64,000 bases of DNA from Comamonas sp. JUb58. GTDB taxonomy: Bacteria; Pseudomonadota; Gammaproteobacteria; Burkholderiales; Burkholderiaceae_C. The stretch lies in NCBI RefSeq assembly GCF_004364775.1, contig NZ_SOAL01000002.1, forward strand, positions 186,001 through 250,000, in the 5' to 3' direction. Positions 42,162 to 53,200 of this stretch are shown here, in pieces. Position 1 is the first letter of the stretch; each line of letters opens with the position of its first letter. A program made the translations under genes and the position numbers. The notes below the pieces were generated by a model. That model saw nothing but the letters and a program-made list of their open reading frames with translations. It was not told the DNA's origin and did not search any database.

Positions 42162-43136
42162 TCAGACAGCCGGGCCCAGGCTGCCGGAGACGGCGCTGAT
42201 GCGGCCCTGGCTGTCCAGGTCGGCAACGATGCGGTTCACGCCGAGCTGGCCGGTGATGCGCGAGCCAGTTTCCTGCACGCTGAATCCCTTGGCCGGCAGG
42301 TAGTGCTGCAGCAGCACGCGGTGGTCCAGCTCAAAATCGCTGATCAGCTGTGACACGACGGTCGGCACGCGCTCGGGCTTGGGTGCCGTGCTGGGCAGGC
42401 CATGGTCGGGGTCGATCAGCGCCAGCAAGATGCCTTCGCCATAGTTGCCCAGGTAGTAGCCGGCGCTGTTGTCGGCGCCTGCAGCGATCAGGCCGATCAC
42501 ATGCAGGTCTTCCTGGCGCAGCGCGGTGCGTGGCTGGGTGAACAGCTCCAGGTTCTTGGCAGCGCCAAAGCCTTGCAGCTGGCGTGCGACTTCGGTAAAA
42601 GCGGGAGCCACCTCGGCCTGGGTATGCGCCCAGATCCACAGCCAGGTGCCCGATTGGAAGGAGTAGGAGCCCAGCACCTGCATGCGAAAGCGCAGGTCAT
42701 CGCCAAAGGCAATCAGGCCCTGGGCGGTGTCGGCCGACCAGGCCCGATCGCCGACCTTCTCGGCAAAGTCAAGCTGGCGGTCCCAGGCCATGCCGGCATA
42801 GGCAGACAGCGCTTCGCGCAGCGCGGGATTGGCAATGGCGGGGGGAACTTCGGCTTCGCGGGCGGCTGCGGCCTCGAACAGATCGGCTTGGGGGCTGGGT
42901 GCGGCCTCAGCGGTGGGCTGGGCGGCAGTGGCTACCGGCACATCGCCAGCGCTGGGGATGGCCACCGGTGCGGCCAGTTCGGCAGAAGGGTCAAAGGCCG
43001 GTTCGCGCGAGCCGCGCGCAGGATCTTGCGGCACGGCGCCTGCTGCCGCAGCGGGGTGCGGGTTCAGGGTTTCAGCGGGGGCAGCCGTTGGCGCGGAGGG
43101 GTTCAGCCAGCCAAACAGTTTTTGCCACAATCCCAT
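42162..43136 (-). CDS. DUF6882-like protein with acidic/Ala-Pro-rich N-terminal half
   Basis: The 324-residue protein has an N-terminal half rich in Ala, Pro and Glu and a folded C-terminal half from about residue 110. The segment AYAGMAWDRQLDFAEKVGDRAWSADTAQGLIAFGDDLRFRMQVLGSYS and the W-rich SGTWLWIWAH resemble DUF6882 from recall. It has no signal peptide and no membrane helix. The ATG at 43136 has CAGGAGA upstream. Function unknown. Confidence 0.7.
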   Translation of the reverse strand: MGLWQKLFGWLNPSAPTAAPAETLNPHPAAAAGAVPQDPARGSREPAFDPSAELAAPVAIPSAGDVPVATAAQPTAEAAPSPQADLFEAAAAREAEVPPAIANPALREALSAYAGMAWDRQLDFAEKVGDRAWSADTAQGLIAFGDDLRFRMQVLGSYSFQSGTWLWIWAHTQAEVAPAFTEVARQLQGFGAAKNLELFTQPRTALRQEDLHVIGLIAAGADNSAGYYLGNYGEGILLALIDPDHGLPSTAPKPERVPTVVSQLISDFELDHRVLLQHYLPAKGFSVQETGSRITGQLGVNRIVADLDSQGRISAVSGSLGPAV

Positions 43137-43353
43137 GGTGTTGATTCTCCTGCGGTAGCGGCACGCCCCATGCGCCCCAAGCGTCAAAGACCGTAATTCA
43201 GGGCCTATTGACGCTCAAAATGGGCACCTGCGCGCACCCATTGCCGCTTTGCTGCTATCAGTATAGGTGCAAACCACGATACCCCTGTTTTGCAGTTGCA
43301 ACGGGGTGTAGGGTCTGACTGTACAGGAAGCGCGGCGCTAATGTCGCAGCAAC

Positions 43354-44310
43354 TCAGTTCAGCGCCATGCTCAGGCGGCGGCGGTAGCTGCTCAAGAGCG
43401 CGCCCACTTCGTCTTCCTGCTTGCTGGCTTTGCCGGTCAGCGCAATGCCGCCAGCGGTGGTGCCGGGCACGGCATCGTTGGCCTTGGGCTTGGGGGGAGT
43501 CAGCAGCTCCAGAATGGCGACAAACAGCTTGCGCGCAGCCTGGTCGTTCCAGGTTTTGTCGCGCATGATGATCTCCAGCAGCTCGTCCATGCTGGCCGTC
43601 CACTGGCCTTCGGCCATCAGCGCCTGCGCCTTGGCAAAGCGGGTGTCGAAATCGCGCTTGTTGGCGGCAATGGCCGCGTCGAACTGCTCCAGCGGCCAAT
43701 CGCCCCGGTCGTCCTCGTGCACAAAGCGGATCGCCTGGGCCCAGGCCTTGAGCGCCACAAAGCGCAGCGGCTGCTGGATACGCTTGAGCGGCTCCTCGAT
43801 CTGGGCCTCGGCCTCGGTCACGGCACCGGTCTGGATCAGCAGGCGGGCGTAGTCAAAACGGGCATCGTCATTGCTGGGGTCGGCCGCCAGCGACTCATGC
43901 AGCATCTGCAGCGCAGCCTGCACATCGCCGCTGTCCAGCAGCTGCTGGGCTTCGTCGGCACCGGCTTCGGCGGCCATCGCGGCCTCGGATGGGAGGTGCT
44001 TGTCCAGGAACTCGCGCAGCTTGCCCTCCGGCTGGGCGCCCATGAAGCCGTCCACCGGCTTGCCGCCAATCATCAGCACGCAAGTCGGGATCGAGCGGAT
44101 GCCGAACATGCCCGCCAGCTGCTGCTCCTGGTCGGAATCGATCTTGGCCAGCTTGAAGCGGCCGCCGTAGTCGACTTCCAACTTATCCAGCATGGGACCC
44201 AGGGTTTTGCAGGGGCCGCACCAAGGTGCCCAGAAGTCCACCAGGACCGGCACCTGCATGGAGGCCTGGATGACTTCGGCTTCAAAATTCTCAATGGTGA
44301 CGTCGATCAT
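43354..44310 (-). CDS. ybbN: Thioredoxin-TPR co-chaperone, CnoX/YbbN-like
   Basis: The 318-residue protein has an N-terminal thioredoxin domain with an intact WCGPC site (Cys31, Cys34) and the cis-Pro segment [11 protein letters not shown], followed by a helical TPR-like region ([43 protein letters not shown]). That matches CnoX/YbbN proteins, which protect unfolded clients under oxidative stress; E. coli YbbN lacks the second Cys, whereas here both are kept. It is divergent from purE across 112 bp. Confidence 0.88.
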   Translation of the reverse strand: MIDVTIENFEAEVIQASMQVPVLVDFWAPWCGPCKTLGPMLDKLEVDYGGRFKLAKIDSDQEQQLAGMFGIRSIPTCVLMIGGKPVDGFMGAQPEGKLREFLDKHLPSEAAMAAEAGADEAQQLLDSGDVQAALQMLHESLAADPSNDDARFDYARLLIQTGAVTEAEAQIEEPLKRIQQPLRFVALKAWAQAIRFVHEDDRGDWPLEQFDAAIAANKRDFDTRFAKAQALMAEGQWTASMDELLEIIMRDKTWNDQAARKLFVAILELLTPPKPKANDAVPGTTAGGIALTGKASKQEDEVGALLSSYRRRLSMALN

Positions 44311-44422
44311 GTCGCTAAAAATCCGTGTTGATCAGGCAGCTTCACTGCAAAAAGTAAAATGGCGGGTTCCATCCTGGCGCGGGGCCGGCATTCTTGCCCT
44401 TAGACACCCGCCAACCCACACT

Positions 44423-44917
44423 ATGACACCCATCCAAGTTGGCGTGGTCATGGGCTCCAGCAGCGACTGGGAGACCATGCAGCACGCAGTTGCCATTCTC
44501 CAGCAATTCGGTATTGCCTTTGAGGCCCAGGTGGTCTCGGCCCACCGGATGCCCGACGACATGTTCCGCTTTGCCGAGAGCGCCGTAGAACGGGGCCTCA
44601 AAGCCATCATCGCCGGCGCTGGGGGCGCAGCCCACCTGCCAGGGATGATAGCCGCTAAAACCCCGGTGCCCGTCCTGGGCGTGCCGGTGGCCAGCCGCCA
44701 CCTGCAAGGCGTTGATTCGCTGCACTCCATCGTGCAGATGCCCAAGGGCGTGCCGGTGGCCACCTTTGCCATCGGCCAGGCCGGCGCTGCCAATGCAGCG
44801 CTGTTTGCCGTGGCCATGCTGGCCAACGAAGACCCTGCGCTGCGCGCCAAGCTCGATGCCTTCCGCGCCGAGCAGACCGAGGCGGCCCGCAACATGACCC
44901 TGCCGGTGAACGAATGA
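44423..44917 (+). CDS. purE: 5-(carboxyamino)imidazole ribonucleotide mutase
   Basis: A 164-residue class I PurE that converts N5-CAIR to CAIR in purine synthesis. [16 protein letters not shown], the catalytic [39 protein letters not shown] and [18 protein letters not shown] are diagnostic. Its stop overlaps the purK start by four bases (ATGA), so the two are coupled. No strong ribosome site is visible before the ATG at 44423. Confidence 0.95.
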   Translation: MTPIQVGVVMGSSSDWETMQHAVAILQQFGIAFEAQVVSAHRMPDDMFRFAESAVERGLKAIIAGAGGAAHLPGMIAAKTPVPVLGVPVASRHLQGVDSLHSIVQMPKGVPVATFAIGQAGAANAALFAVAMLANEDPALRAKLDAFRAEQTEAARNMTLPVNE

Positions 44918-46110
44918 GCACCAGCAGCCCCAGCGCCCAGGCGCACCACCAGACCCAAGTGATCTTGCCCGGCGCCACCTTGGGCGTGCTGGGCGGCGGC
45001 CAACTGGGCCGCATGTTTGCCCATGCCGCCCAGTCGATGGGTTATTTCACCGCCGTGCTGGATGCCGATGCCACCAGCCCGGCTGGTCTGGTCAGCCACC
45101 ACCATGTGCGCAGCGGCTATGAAGACCCGCAAGGCCTGGCCGAGCTGGCGCGCCTGTGTGCTGCGGTGACCACCGAGTTCGAGAATGTGCCCGCCGCCGC
45201 GCTGAACCAGCTGGCCCAGAGCCTGCCGGTCTCGCCCGCAGGTGCGTCCGTGGCCATCGCCCAGGACCGCGCTGCAGAAAAAGCCCATTTCGTGAAATGC
45301 GGCGTGCCCTGCGCGCCCTACGCCGTCGTCGAGACAGCCGAGCAACTGGCCGCCGTCAACGACGCGCTGCTGCCCGGCATCCTGAAAACCGCGCGCATGG
45401 GCTATGACGGCAAGGGCCAGATCCGCGTCAAGACCCGCGAAGAGCTGGTCGCAGCCTGGAACGAACTCAAGCAAGTGGCCTGCGTGCTCGAAAAGATGCT
45501 ACCGCTGGCGCATGAGTGCTCGGTCATCGTCGCGCGCAGCCGCAACGGCGATATCGTGCACCTGCCGGTACAGCGCAACCTGCACCGCGAAGGCATTCTG
45601 GCCGTGACCGAGGTCTATGCCGGCAACCTGCCCGCCGCGCAGGCCGAGCAGGCCATTGCCGCTGCCCAGTCGGTGGCCCAGGGCCTGGACTATGTCGGCG
45701 TGCTCTGCGTGGAATTCTTTGTGCTCGAAAGCGGCCAGCTGGTCGTCAACGAGATCGCCCCGCGCCCACACAACAGCGGCCACTACAGCCAGAACGCGCT
45801 GGATGTGTCGCAGTTCGAGCTGCAGGTGCGCTGCATGGCCAACCTGCCGCTGGTGCAACCGCGCCAGCACAGCGCCGCCATCATGCTGAACCTGCTGGGC
45901 GACCTGTGGTTCAAGGACAGCGCAAGCGCGCAGACCCCGGCCTGGGACCAGGTGCTGGCCCTGCCCGGCTGCCACCTGCACCTGTACGGCAAGGTCGATG
46001 CCAAGCGCGGCCGCAAGATGGGCCACCTGAACATCACGGCCGCCACGCCCGAGCAGGTGCGCGAGACGGCCCTGAAGGCCGCTGCCATCCTGGGCATTGC
46101 CGCGTTCTAA
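44914..46110 (+). CDS. purK: N5-carboxyaminoimidazole ribonucleotide synthase
   Basis: The 398-residue ATP-grasp enzyme makes N5-CAIR from AIR, bicarbonate and ATP, the step before Pur[60 protein letters not shown] and [17 protein letters not shown] are diagnostic. It overlaps purE by 4 bp and is followed 11 bp later by a Sua5-like gene, so the three form an operon. Confidence 0.95.
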   Translation: MSTSSPSAQAHHQTQVILPGATLGVLGGGQLGRMFAHAAQSMGYFTAVLDADATSPAGLVSHHHVRSGYEDPQGLAELARLCAAVTTEFENVPAAALNQLAQSLPVSPAGASVAIAQDRAAEKAHFVKCGVPCAPYAVVETAEQLAAVNDALLPGILKTARMGYDGKGQIRVKTREELVAAWNELKQVACVLEKMLPLAHECSVIVARSRNGDIVHLPVQRNLHREGILAVTEVYAGNLPAAQAEQAIAAAQSVAQGLDYVGVLCVEFFVLESGQLVVNEIAPRPHNSGHYSQNALDVSQFELQVRCMANLPLVQPRQHSAAIMLNLLGDLWFKDSASAQTPAWDQVLALPGCHLHLYGKVDAKRGRKMGHLNITAATPEQVRETALKAAAILGIAAF

Positions 46111-46121
46111 GAGGACAACAC

Positions 46122-47120
46122 GTGATTCTGGATGGAAAGCTCGATGCCTCGGTGCGCGCTGCGGCCCTGGCGCTGCAGGCGGGGCAACTCGTTGGCCTGC
46201 CGACCGAGACGGTCTACGGCCTGGCCGCCGACAGCGACAACGATGCCGCCGTGGCGCAGATCTTCAGCGCAAAGGGCCGCCCTGCCGATCACCCGCTGAT
46301 CGTGCATGTGGCCGATGCCGCTGGTGTGCAGCGCTATGCCAAGGCCGTGCCGGTGTTTGCCCAGCAGCTCATCGATGCGTTCTGGCCCGGCCCCCTCACC
46401 CTGATCCTGCCGCGCCTGCCCGGTGCGGCCGTGGCCTCGACGGCGGGGCAGGACAGCGTGGGCCTGCGCTGCCCCTCGCACCCGGTGGCACAAGCCGTGC
46501 TGCGGGCCTGCCAGCAGCTCCAGCCACCGGTCTGGGGCGTCTCGGCGCCCAGCGCCAACCGCTTTGGCCGCGTCAGCCCCACCACGGCCGCCCATGTGGC
46601 GGCGGAGCTCGGTGATGACCTGCTGGTGCTCGATGGCGGCGCCTGTGACATCGGCATCGAGTCGACCATCGTCGATTGCACGCGCGGCGTGCCCGTGCTG
46701 CTGCGCCCCGGCGCCATCACGCGCGACGACATCGAACGGGCCTGCGGCACCCGCCCCTTGTCGATGCAGGAGCTGACGGCCGATACCCCGCGCGCCTCGG
46801 GCACCCTGCTCGCGCACTACGCGCCCAGCGCCAAGGTCCGGCTGATGAATGCCAAGCAGCTGCAATCGGCGCTCGATGTGCTGGGTGGCGACGCGCGGCA
46901 TATCGCCATCTACCACCGCAGCCCGCTGCGCAGTGCCAGCCGGCATCTGCGCCTGCAGCCCATGCCCGATGCCCCGCTGGCTGCGGCCCGCGAGCTGTTT
47001 GGCCTGCTGCGCGACCTGGACGACTGGGGCGCCAAGCTCATCTGGATCGAGACGCCACCGGACTCGGCCGACTGGGAAGGCGTCAGCGACCGTCTGCAGC
47101 GCGCTGCGGCGGCGGGCTGA
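46122..47120 (+). CDS. L-threonylcarbamoyladenylate synthase, long Sua5 type
   Basis: A 332-residue protein with the YrdC domain (AALALQAGQLVGLPTETVYGLAADS, FSAKGRPADHPLIVHV, VWGVSAPSANRFGRVSPT) and a C-terminal Sua5 domain after the linker RASGTLLAHYAPSAKVRLM. It makes threonylcarbamoyl-AMP for the t6A37 modification of tRNAs. The start is GTG at 46122 with GAGGAC upstream; no in-frame ATG suits. It is the third gene of the purEK operon. The long form rather than the short TsaC form is notable. Confidence 0.9.
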   Translation: MILDGKLDASVRAAALALQAGQLVGLPTETVYGLAADSDNDAAVAQIFSAKGRPADHPLIVHVADAAGVQRYAKAVPVFAQQLIDAFWPGPLTLILPRLPGAAVASTAGQDSVGLRCPSHPVAQAVLRACQQLQPPVWGVSAPSANRFGRVSPTTAAHVAAELGDDLLVLDGGACDIGIESTIVDCTRGVPVLLRPGAITRDDIERACGTRPLSMQELTADTPRASGTLLAHYAPSAKVRLMNAKQLQSALDVLGGDARHIAIYHRSPLRSASRHLRLQPMPDAPLAAARELFGLLRDLDDWGAKLIWIETPPDSADWEGVSDRLQRAAAAG

Positions 47121-47217
47121 TTCGCTTAGCCCCTGGCGTTTTACCTCTCTTTACCTCATCACCTTGGTGGCCTGGATCAGCCTCGCTACACTACGCTCTA
47201 CTTACTGGAGAACTCAC

Positions 47218-48210
47218 ATGGCAGCAAATTGGATGCGCCGTACCGTGTTGACTGCCGTGGCTGGTGCCTCGGTGGCCATGCTGGCGGCCTGCGGATCGAG
47301 CTCAACCGCGGACTCGATTCGCCCCGACAGCATCATCACCTTTGGTGATGCAATGTCCGACCTGGGCCAAAACCCCAATGGCCGTCCCTACTCGGTCAGC
47401 AACGGCAGCTACAACAACTGGACGCGTGAAATCGCCTACCGCTATGACCTGACGATCACGGCGGCCAAGGAAGGCGGTACCGCCTATGCCTACGGCAATG
47501 CCCGCGTGTCCCAGGCCGATGCGACCGGCGTGACCAATGCCCCCTCCATCACCTCCCAGATCGACAGCTACCTCGCTGCCAACCCGACCTTCTCCAGCAA
47601 GCAGTTTGTGCTGATGAGCGGCGGCATGAGCGACGTGATTGCCGGCTACAACGAATACGCCGCCGGCACCAAGACCCGCGACCAGTACCTGGCCGACATG
47701 ACCACCGCCGGCCAGCAAATGGCTGCGCAGGTGCGCCGCCTCAACACCGCGGGTGCTCCCCGCGTGCTGACCGTGGGCACGCCCAACCTGGGCCGTACCC
47801 TGTGGGCCACCACGCTGGACAACGCGCAACCCAGCGCCGATCCCAAGCCCTCCAACACGCTGGAAGCTGCCACCACCGCCTTCAACAATGGCCTGCTGAA
47901 CGCCTTGTATGGTCTGTCGGGCACCCAGGTGCTGTACGCTGACGTGCAGTACTACTTCAACTCGATGACCGGCAACCCCGGCAGCTACAGCTTCACCAAC
48001 TACACCGATCCGGCCTGCACCACTGCAGATGCCACCAATGGCCTGAACATTGGTCTCAACCAGATCAACTCCTCGCTGTGCACCGGCGACACCTTGGTGG
48101 ATGCCTCCAAGATCGACCAGTACCTCTTCTCCGACCTGGTGAACTACACGCCCCAAGCGCACCGCCGCTTTGGCGACTGGGTATACGACCGCATGAAAGC
48201 GAATTGGTAA
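47218..48210 (+). CDS. GDSL/SGNH-family lipoprotein with degenerate active site
   Basis: The 330-residue protein has a lipoprotein signal with lipobox LAAC (Cys25). The fold signature SIITFGDAMSDLGQNPNG lines up with block I of GDSL esterases, but the nucleophile Ser is Ala45 (GDAMSD instead of GDSLSD). Block III reads SGGMSD, with Ser138 where the oxyanion-hole Asn is expected. Block V reads FSDLVNYTPQAH, so the catalytic His of DxxHPT is Asn309 while Asp306 remains. It is thus probably inactive as an esterase and may bind a ligand or act as an assembly factor. The ATG at 47218 has GGAG upstream. It has its own transcript, ended by a terminator at 48239-48270. Confidence 0.82.
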   Translation: MAANWMRRTVLTAVAGASVAMLAACGSSSTADSIRPDSIITFGDAMSDLGQNPNGRPYSVSNGSYNNWTREIAYRYDLTITAAKEGGTAYAYGNARVSQADATGVTNAPSITSQIDSYLAANPTFSSKQFVLMSGGMSDVIAGYNEYAAGTKTRDQYLADMTTAGQQMAAQVRRLNTAGAPRVLTVGTPNLGRTLWATTLDNAQPSADPKPSNTLEAATTAFNNGLLNALYGLSGTQVLYADVQYYFNSMTGNPGSYSFTNYTDPACTTADATNGLNIGLNQINSSLCTGDTLVDASKIDQYLFSDLVNYTPQAHRRFGDWVYDRMKANW

Positions 48211-48238
48211 GCCCTCGCGTTTTTAGCGAACTACCCAG

Positions 48239-48270
48239 CAAAAATGGACACCGAGGTGTCCATTTTTTAT
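48239..48270. terminator. Bidirectional rho-independent terminator
   Basis: AAATGGACACC and GGTGTCCATTT form an 11-bp perfect stem with a two-base loop (GA), with an A-run on the left and T-run on the right. It ends the GDSL lipoprotein gene and may also end the convergent pirin transcript. Confidence 0.92.
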
Positions 48271-48309
48271 GGCCGCTTCAACGCGACCGAGGCAGATCAG
48301 ACCCGCCGG

Positions 48310-49173
48310 TCAAGCCTGCATGCTGCCAAACTTGCCGCTGTTGAAGTCATTGACCGCCTGCACGATCTCCTGCTGGCTGTTCATCACAAAGGGACCGTAG
48401 CCAACGATAGGCTCGTCGATGGGCTCGCCGCTCATCAGCAGCAAGGCGACATCGCCATTGGCCTCCAGGCTCAGCTTGCGGCCTTCCTGGGCCATCACCA
48501 CCAGCTGCGCCTCGCGCGCTACATCGTTGCCGTTGACCAGCACGGTGCCTTGCACGATGGCCAGCGCGGTGCTCCAGCCCTCGGGCAGCTCCAGCTCCAG
48601 CTTTTCACCGGCCACCAGGCGCAGATCCCAGACATGCATCGGCGTAAAGGTCTTGGCGGGGCCTTGCTGGCCTTGGTAATCGCCGGCAATCACGCGCACT
48701 TGGCCGCCACCGGGCAAGGCCACCGCAGGGATCTGCGATTGCACGATGGCCTGGTAGCCAGCGGCTGCGCCCTTGTCCTTGGCAGGCAGGTTGACCCAGA
48801 GCTGCAGCATGCGCAGCTTGCCACCCTTGGCGGTAAATGCAGGCGAATGGAACTCCTCGTGCAGAATGCCGGCGCCGGCCGTCATCCACTGCACATCGCC
48901 GGGGCCGATCTCGCCGCCCTGGCCGGTAGAGTCCCGGTGCGCCACCTCGCCGTCATAGACGATGGTCACGGTCTCAAAGCCCCGGTGCGGGTGCTGGCCC
49001 ACGCCACGCGGTGCGCTGGCAGGTGCAAATTCAGCGGGGCCGGCAAAATCGAGCAGCAAAAAGGGGCTCAACACCTTGCCGTGGCTTTGGTAGGAAAACA
49101 GTGAACGCACAGGAAAGCCGTCGCCAACCCAGTGCTGGCGGGGTGCGTCTTGGACATGCAGTACGTTTTTCAT
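48310..49173 (-). CDS. Pirin family protein
   Basis: A 287-residue bicupin of the pirin/YhhW family. The metal-binding HPHRGFETVTIVYDGEVAHRDS and GDVQWMTAGAGILHEEFH are intact, so Fe or another divalent metal should bind. Bacterial pirins have quercetinase or regulatory roles, and the substrate is open. It is divergent from a LysR regulator across 144 bp that holds a candidate binding site. The ATG at 49173 (MKNVLHVQDA) fits the family start. Confidence 0.9.
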   Translation of the reverse strand: MKNVLHVQDAPRQHWVGDGFPVRSLFSYQSHGKVLSPFLLLDFAGPAEFAPASAPRGVGQHPHRGFETVTIVYDGEVAHRDSTGQGGEIGPGDVQWMTAGAGILHEEFHSPAFTAKGGKLRMLQLWVNLPAKDKGAAAGYQAIVQSQIPAVALPGGGQVRVIAGDYQGQQGPAKTFTPMHVWDLRLVAGEKLELELPEGWSTALAIVQGTVLVNGNDVAREAQLVVMAQEGRKLSLEANGDVALLLMSGEPIDEPIVGYGPFVMNSQQEIVQAVNDFNSGKFGSMQA

Positions 49174-49274
49174 CGGGGATTCCTGTCTGGCCTCCAAGCT
49201 AGGTGTCGGAAGGCTGTACCGTTATTGTGGGGTTGAAACACTGGAAGCGGTAGACGGCATAATTCGCCTTGATA

Positions 49275-49290
49275 GTTCTATTTCTTGAAC
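49275..49290. promoter_or_regulatory. Candidate LysR-type binding site GTTC-N8-GAAC
   Basis: An inverted repeat (arms at 49275-49278 and 49287-49290) lies between the divergent pirin and LysR genes, 28 bp before the LysR start. LysR-type sites usually show a short interrupted dyad with TTC/GAA-like arms. The repeat is only four bases per arm, so chance is possible. Confidence 0.35.
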
Positions 49291-49317
49291 GATAAAGACC
49301 ATCCAGCTGAGCGCCCC

Positions 49318-50229
49318 ATGCAGCAATTTGACCTCAACGACCTGTTCTATTTCGTCCAAGTCGTCGACCACGGCGGCTTTGCGCCTGCCGGGCGCGCGCT
49401 GGGCATGCCCAAGTCCAAGCTCAGCCGCCGCATCGCGCTGCTGGAAGAGCGCCTGGGCGTGCGCCTGCTGCTGCGCTCCACGCGCAAGTTTGCCGTGACC
49501 GAGCTGGGCCAGACCTACTACCAGCACTGCAAGGCCATGCTGGTCGAGGCCGAGGCCGCGCAGCTGAGCATCGACGCCGTGCAATCACAGCCCCGGGGCG
49601 TTGTGCGCCTGAGCTGCCCCATCACCTTGCTGCATGAGCTGGTCGAACGCATGCTGACCGACTTCATGGTCATGTACCCCGAAGTAACGATCCAGCTGGA
49701 GGCCACCAACCGCCCCGTCGATGTGATTGGCGAAGGCTTTGACCTGGCCATCCGCGTACGCACCATGCCGCTGGAAGACAGCGACCTGTCGGTGCGCATG
49801 CTCTCGGTCCATGCCCAGCACCTGGTGGCCAGCCCCATCCTGACCGCACGCCAGGGCATTGTGCGCAGCCCCGCCGATCTGTCGCAGTGGCCCAGCCTTT
49901 GGCTGGGCTCGCCCGAGCAGCAGTTTGTATGGAAGCTCGAACACGACAGCCAGCCCAGCGTCCAGGTGGCCCATGCGCCGCGCCTGATCACCACCGACAT
50001 GGTGGCGCTGCGCAGCGCGGCCATGGCCGGCCTCGGTGTCGTGCAGTTGCCAATGATCATGGTGCACGAGCAGCTGGAGAAAGGCACCCTCGTTAAGGTG
50101 CTGCCCGAATGGGGGCCGCGCAAGGAGGCGGTGCATGCGGTCTTCGCCTCCCGCCGGGGCATGCTGCCGGCGGTGCGGGCGCTGATCGACCATCTGGCGG
50201 CCGCATTTGCCAAAGTGCCCGGCTGCTGA
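49318..50229 (+). CDS. LysR family regulator
   Basis: A 303-residue LysR protein with the N-terminal helix-turn-helix (LNDLFYFVQVVDHGGFAPAGRALGMPKSKLSRRIALLEERLGVRLLLRSTRKFAVTELG) and an effector domain with PRGVVRLSCPITLLHELVERML. The subgroup resembles regulators of pirin and quinone-related genes. It is divergent from pirin, which it probably regulates. The ATG at 49318 (MQQFDLNDLFYF) is chosen. Confidence 0.9.
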   Translation: MQQFDLNDLFYFVQVVDHGGFAPAGRALGMPKSKLSRRIALLEERLGVRLLLRSTRKFAVTELGQTYYQHCKAMLVEAEAAQLSIDAVQSQPRGVVRLSCPITLLHELVERMLTDFMVMYPEVTIQLEATNRPVDVIGEGFDLAIRVRTMPLEDSDLSVRMLSVHAQHLVASPILTARQGIVRSPADLSQWPSLWLGSPEQQFVWKLEHDSQPSVQVAHAPRLITTDMVALRSAAMAGLGVVQLPMIMVHEQLEKGTLVKVLPEWGPRKEAVHAVFASRRGMLPAVRALIDHLAAAFAKVPGC

Positions 50230-50278
50230 TGCGGCCGGGCACGGGTTGGCATGGTGCCAGCGCTGAGGCGCTGCGCGC

Positions 50279-53200
50279 TTACAGCATGCGCTTTCTGCGC
50301 GCCATGGCCAGGGCGGCGATCAGGCCAGTCAACAGCAGGTAGGCCCAGGGGCTGCCCGCCGGCACGGCATGGGGTTTGGCCGGGCCAATCGGGTCAACCA
50401 CACTGCCATCCTGGGTCAGCGGGTTGCGCACGCTGACTGCCACATCGCTGTCTGCAGGCACCACCACGGGATTGGCGCTGTACACCGGCGCAGCCCACTG
50501 GTAGGCCGCAGGGGCGGCGGCCTTGCCCGTTTCCGTCACCGTGCAGCTGGCATTCGCAGGCAGATCGGCCACGTGGACGCTGGCCTCCTGCCCATTGGCC
50601 ACCGTCAGGCTGGCGGTATGCACGCCGTCCGGGCCGCAATCCAGGCTGAAGTCGAAGCTGCCATTGACGGCGGCAACCGCTGCTGCTGGGCCGCTGAAGC
50701 GCTTGGTCAGCTGCACACCACCGCTGAGGCGCTGCAGGCGGTTGGTCACCGTAAAGCCCTGCGCCTGTTCTGCAATCTCTGGCGCACCGCTCCAGCCATA
50801 GCCGGCCGGCGCTGCCGGTGGCGTGTCCTCGGTAGCCGTGCAGCTATCACCCTGGAACACCGTCAGCGCCGCACTGCTGCCGCTGGTAGCGCCGGCGGCC
50901 ACGGTCGCCGTCCAGGTCTGTACAGGCTGCGTGCCGCAGCTCAGGCTGCCGCTGAAGCTCATCGCCTGGGGCAGACCGGCGGGCAGGCCGGCGATCTCCT
51001 TGGTCACCGTCTTGGTGGTGGTCGGCGCAAAAATCTGCAGGTTCACATAGCTCTGGTTGGACGCCAGGATCGGATCAATCACGCCGGCTGGCACAGCGGC
51101 ATAGGCCGTATTGGTGTAGGTGCCAGGCTGCGCGCCCGCCGTGGTGTGGATGACAAACTGCACCGCGCCGCCATTGCCCAGCGATGTCACCGTGCTGCTC
51201 ACGGTGCGGGTGGCCGGGTCGTAGTCCACCGTGGCGCCGCACTGCGCAGGCGCCACCAGCACGCTGCAGCTGGCATTGCTGAACACCACGCCTGCCGGCA
51301 GCGGGTCCGAGAACAGCACATTGCTGGTGTCCGCAGGGCCGGCATTGTGCATGTCCACCGTGTAAGTGACCGCCGCGCCACTGGTGGCCGTCACCGGGTT
51401 GACCGCCTTGTTGACCGACACATTCGAGCAGCTGAAGCGTTGCATGGTCGTTGTCGCGACGTTGTCCGACGGGGTGATTTCGCCCACGCCATCGCCAGGG
51501 TTCGCCGAGAACTCGTTGACCAGGGAGCCCGAGGGCCAGTCGCAGCTGCCTCGCGAGAAGCTGTAGGTCAGGCTGTAGCTGATGGTCAGCGAACCACCCA
51601 CGGGCAGCTGTGGCACCTCCGCCTGGAAAGGGCCGACATAGCTATTGAGGCTGCCCGAATAAGGCGCTGGAAACGCTGCAGAGGCGGGACACTCTGCACC
51701 ACCGGCTGCCGTGCAGCTGATCGCAGACGACTGTACATCCAGGCTGTTGGCCAACTCAAACTTGATGAGGCGGTCAGCGATGTAGGCGCTGCTGAGTGCT
51801 GCCGGGCCTTGGTTGGTCACCGTCATCGTGTAGGTCACGGGTACACCAGGCTGGTACACATCCGAATTCTGGGTCTTGGTCACCACCAGGTCGGTACGGG
51901 GGCAGTCAGGTGTAGCAGGCACCGTGATCCCCACCCATGCCATGTTGTTGCTGGTATTGGAATCGCTCAGGTTATCCGGCGTGGACGCGGAGAACTCGTT
52001 ATTCAAACCACCCAAGGTACGGCCGCAAGGGACGGTGTCATTGAAGCTGGTTCGCACTTCGTAAATGATGGTCAGCCGGCCATTGACTGGCAACTTCGGC
52101 ACCGGGGTGTTGAACAACATGGCAGACGATGCATTGCCGGTCGGTTTCAAGAATGTCGAGCCGGCAGGACAGACGGCCCCCCCTTCCGGCAAGCAACTGA
52201 CGTACTGCGCAGCAATGTTGAAATAGCTGGCCGAACCGCCATGGGTGCGGATGACATCGGCCATATTGGCACCATCAGCGTCGTTCGGACCCGCATTGGT
52301 CAGGACCATCGTGTAGGTGACCACATCGCCTATGGTCGGCACCGGAGGATCCTGGCTTTTGCTCACCTGCAGGTCGGTCTGCAGGCAGTCGGGCGTACCC
52401 GGCACCTGCAGGATGGCCGTCTGCTCGTTGTCGGCCGGCGTGGTGTCCACCATGCCGTCGAGCAGCTGGATCGACGCCTGGTTGAACAATTGTCCCGCTG
52501 GGCGGCCACAGGCGGCATTGGGCACCAGATACGGTGTCATCGTGTAGGTGACGACCACGGCGCCGCCGGGTGGCAGCACCGGCACGGTGGCGTTGAACAC
52601 CGGGCTGTAGTCGTTGCTACCGCTGCGGTTGGGAAAGCTGGCGTTGTCCGGGCACTGGGCGCCGCCGCTGGCCGTGCATTGGTTGAACACCAGGTTAGCC
52701 CCAATATGGCTGATAAAGCTGTTGCTCAGCCGGTCGTAGAGCGTCACGCCATCGGCCGAGCCCACGCCGTTGTTGCGCAAGGTGATGGTGTAGGTCAGCG
52801 GCACACCGTTCTGGTAGTTGTCGCTGCTTTGCGTCTTGGTCACCGCTAGGTTCACCTCATAGCGCATGGCCGTGCTGATGGAGCTGCTGTTGGATCCCGG
52901 CACCGGGTCGGTCACTCCGGCAGGCGGGGCGATGGTGGCGGTATTGGTCAAGGTGCTGGGCCCCGTCACGCCAAAGCGTGCCTGAATCTCCACCCGCACC
53001 TTGCCCTGGTTGGGAAAGCTGCCCAAGCTGCCAGACACCACGCCATTGGCCACCGACAGATCCGCAGGACAGGTCGCGCCCCCCGATGCCGAGGCACACA
53101 GCGCCGTCACATTCGTCAATCCCGCAGGCAGCACATCCTGAAACTGGGCACCATCGGCCCCATTGGGGCCGTTGTTGTCCATCTCCAGCACATAGACCAC

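Noticed and set aside
50369-52849. Open frame of 826 codons on the plus strand over the DUF11 gene
   Set aside because: Arg/His-rich shadow with no start-site or domain support; the opposite frame has a signal peptide and repeated domains.
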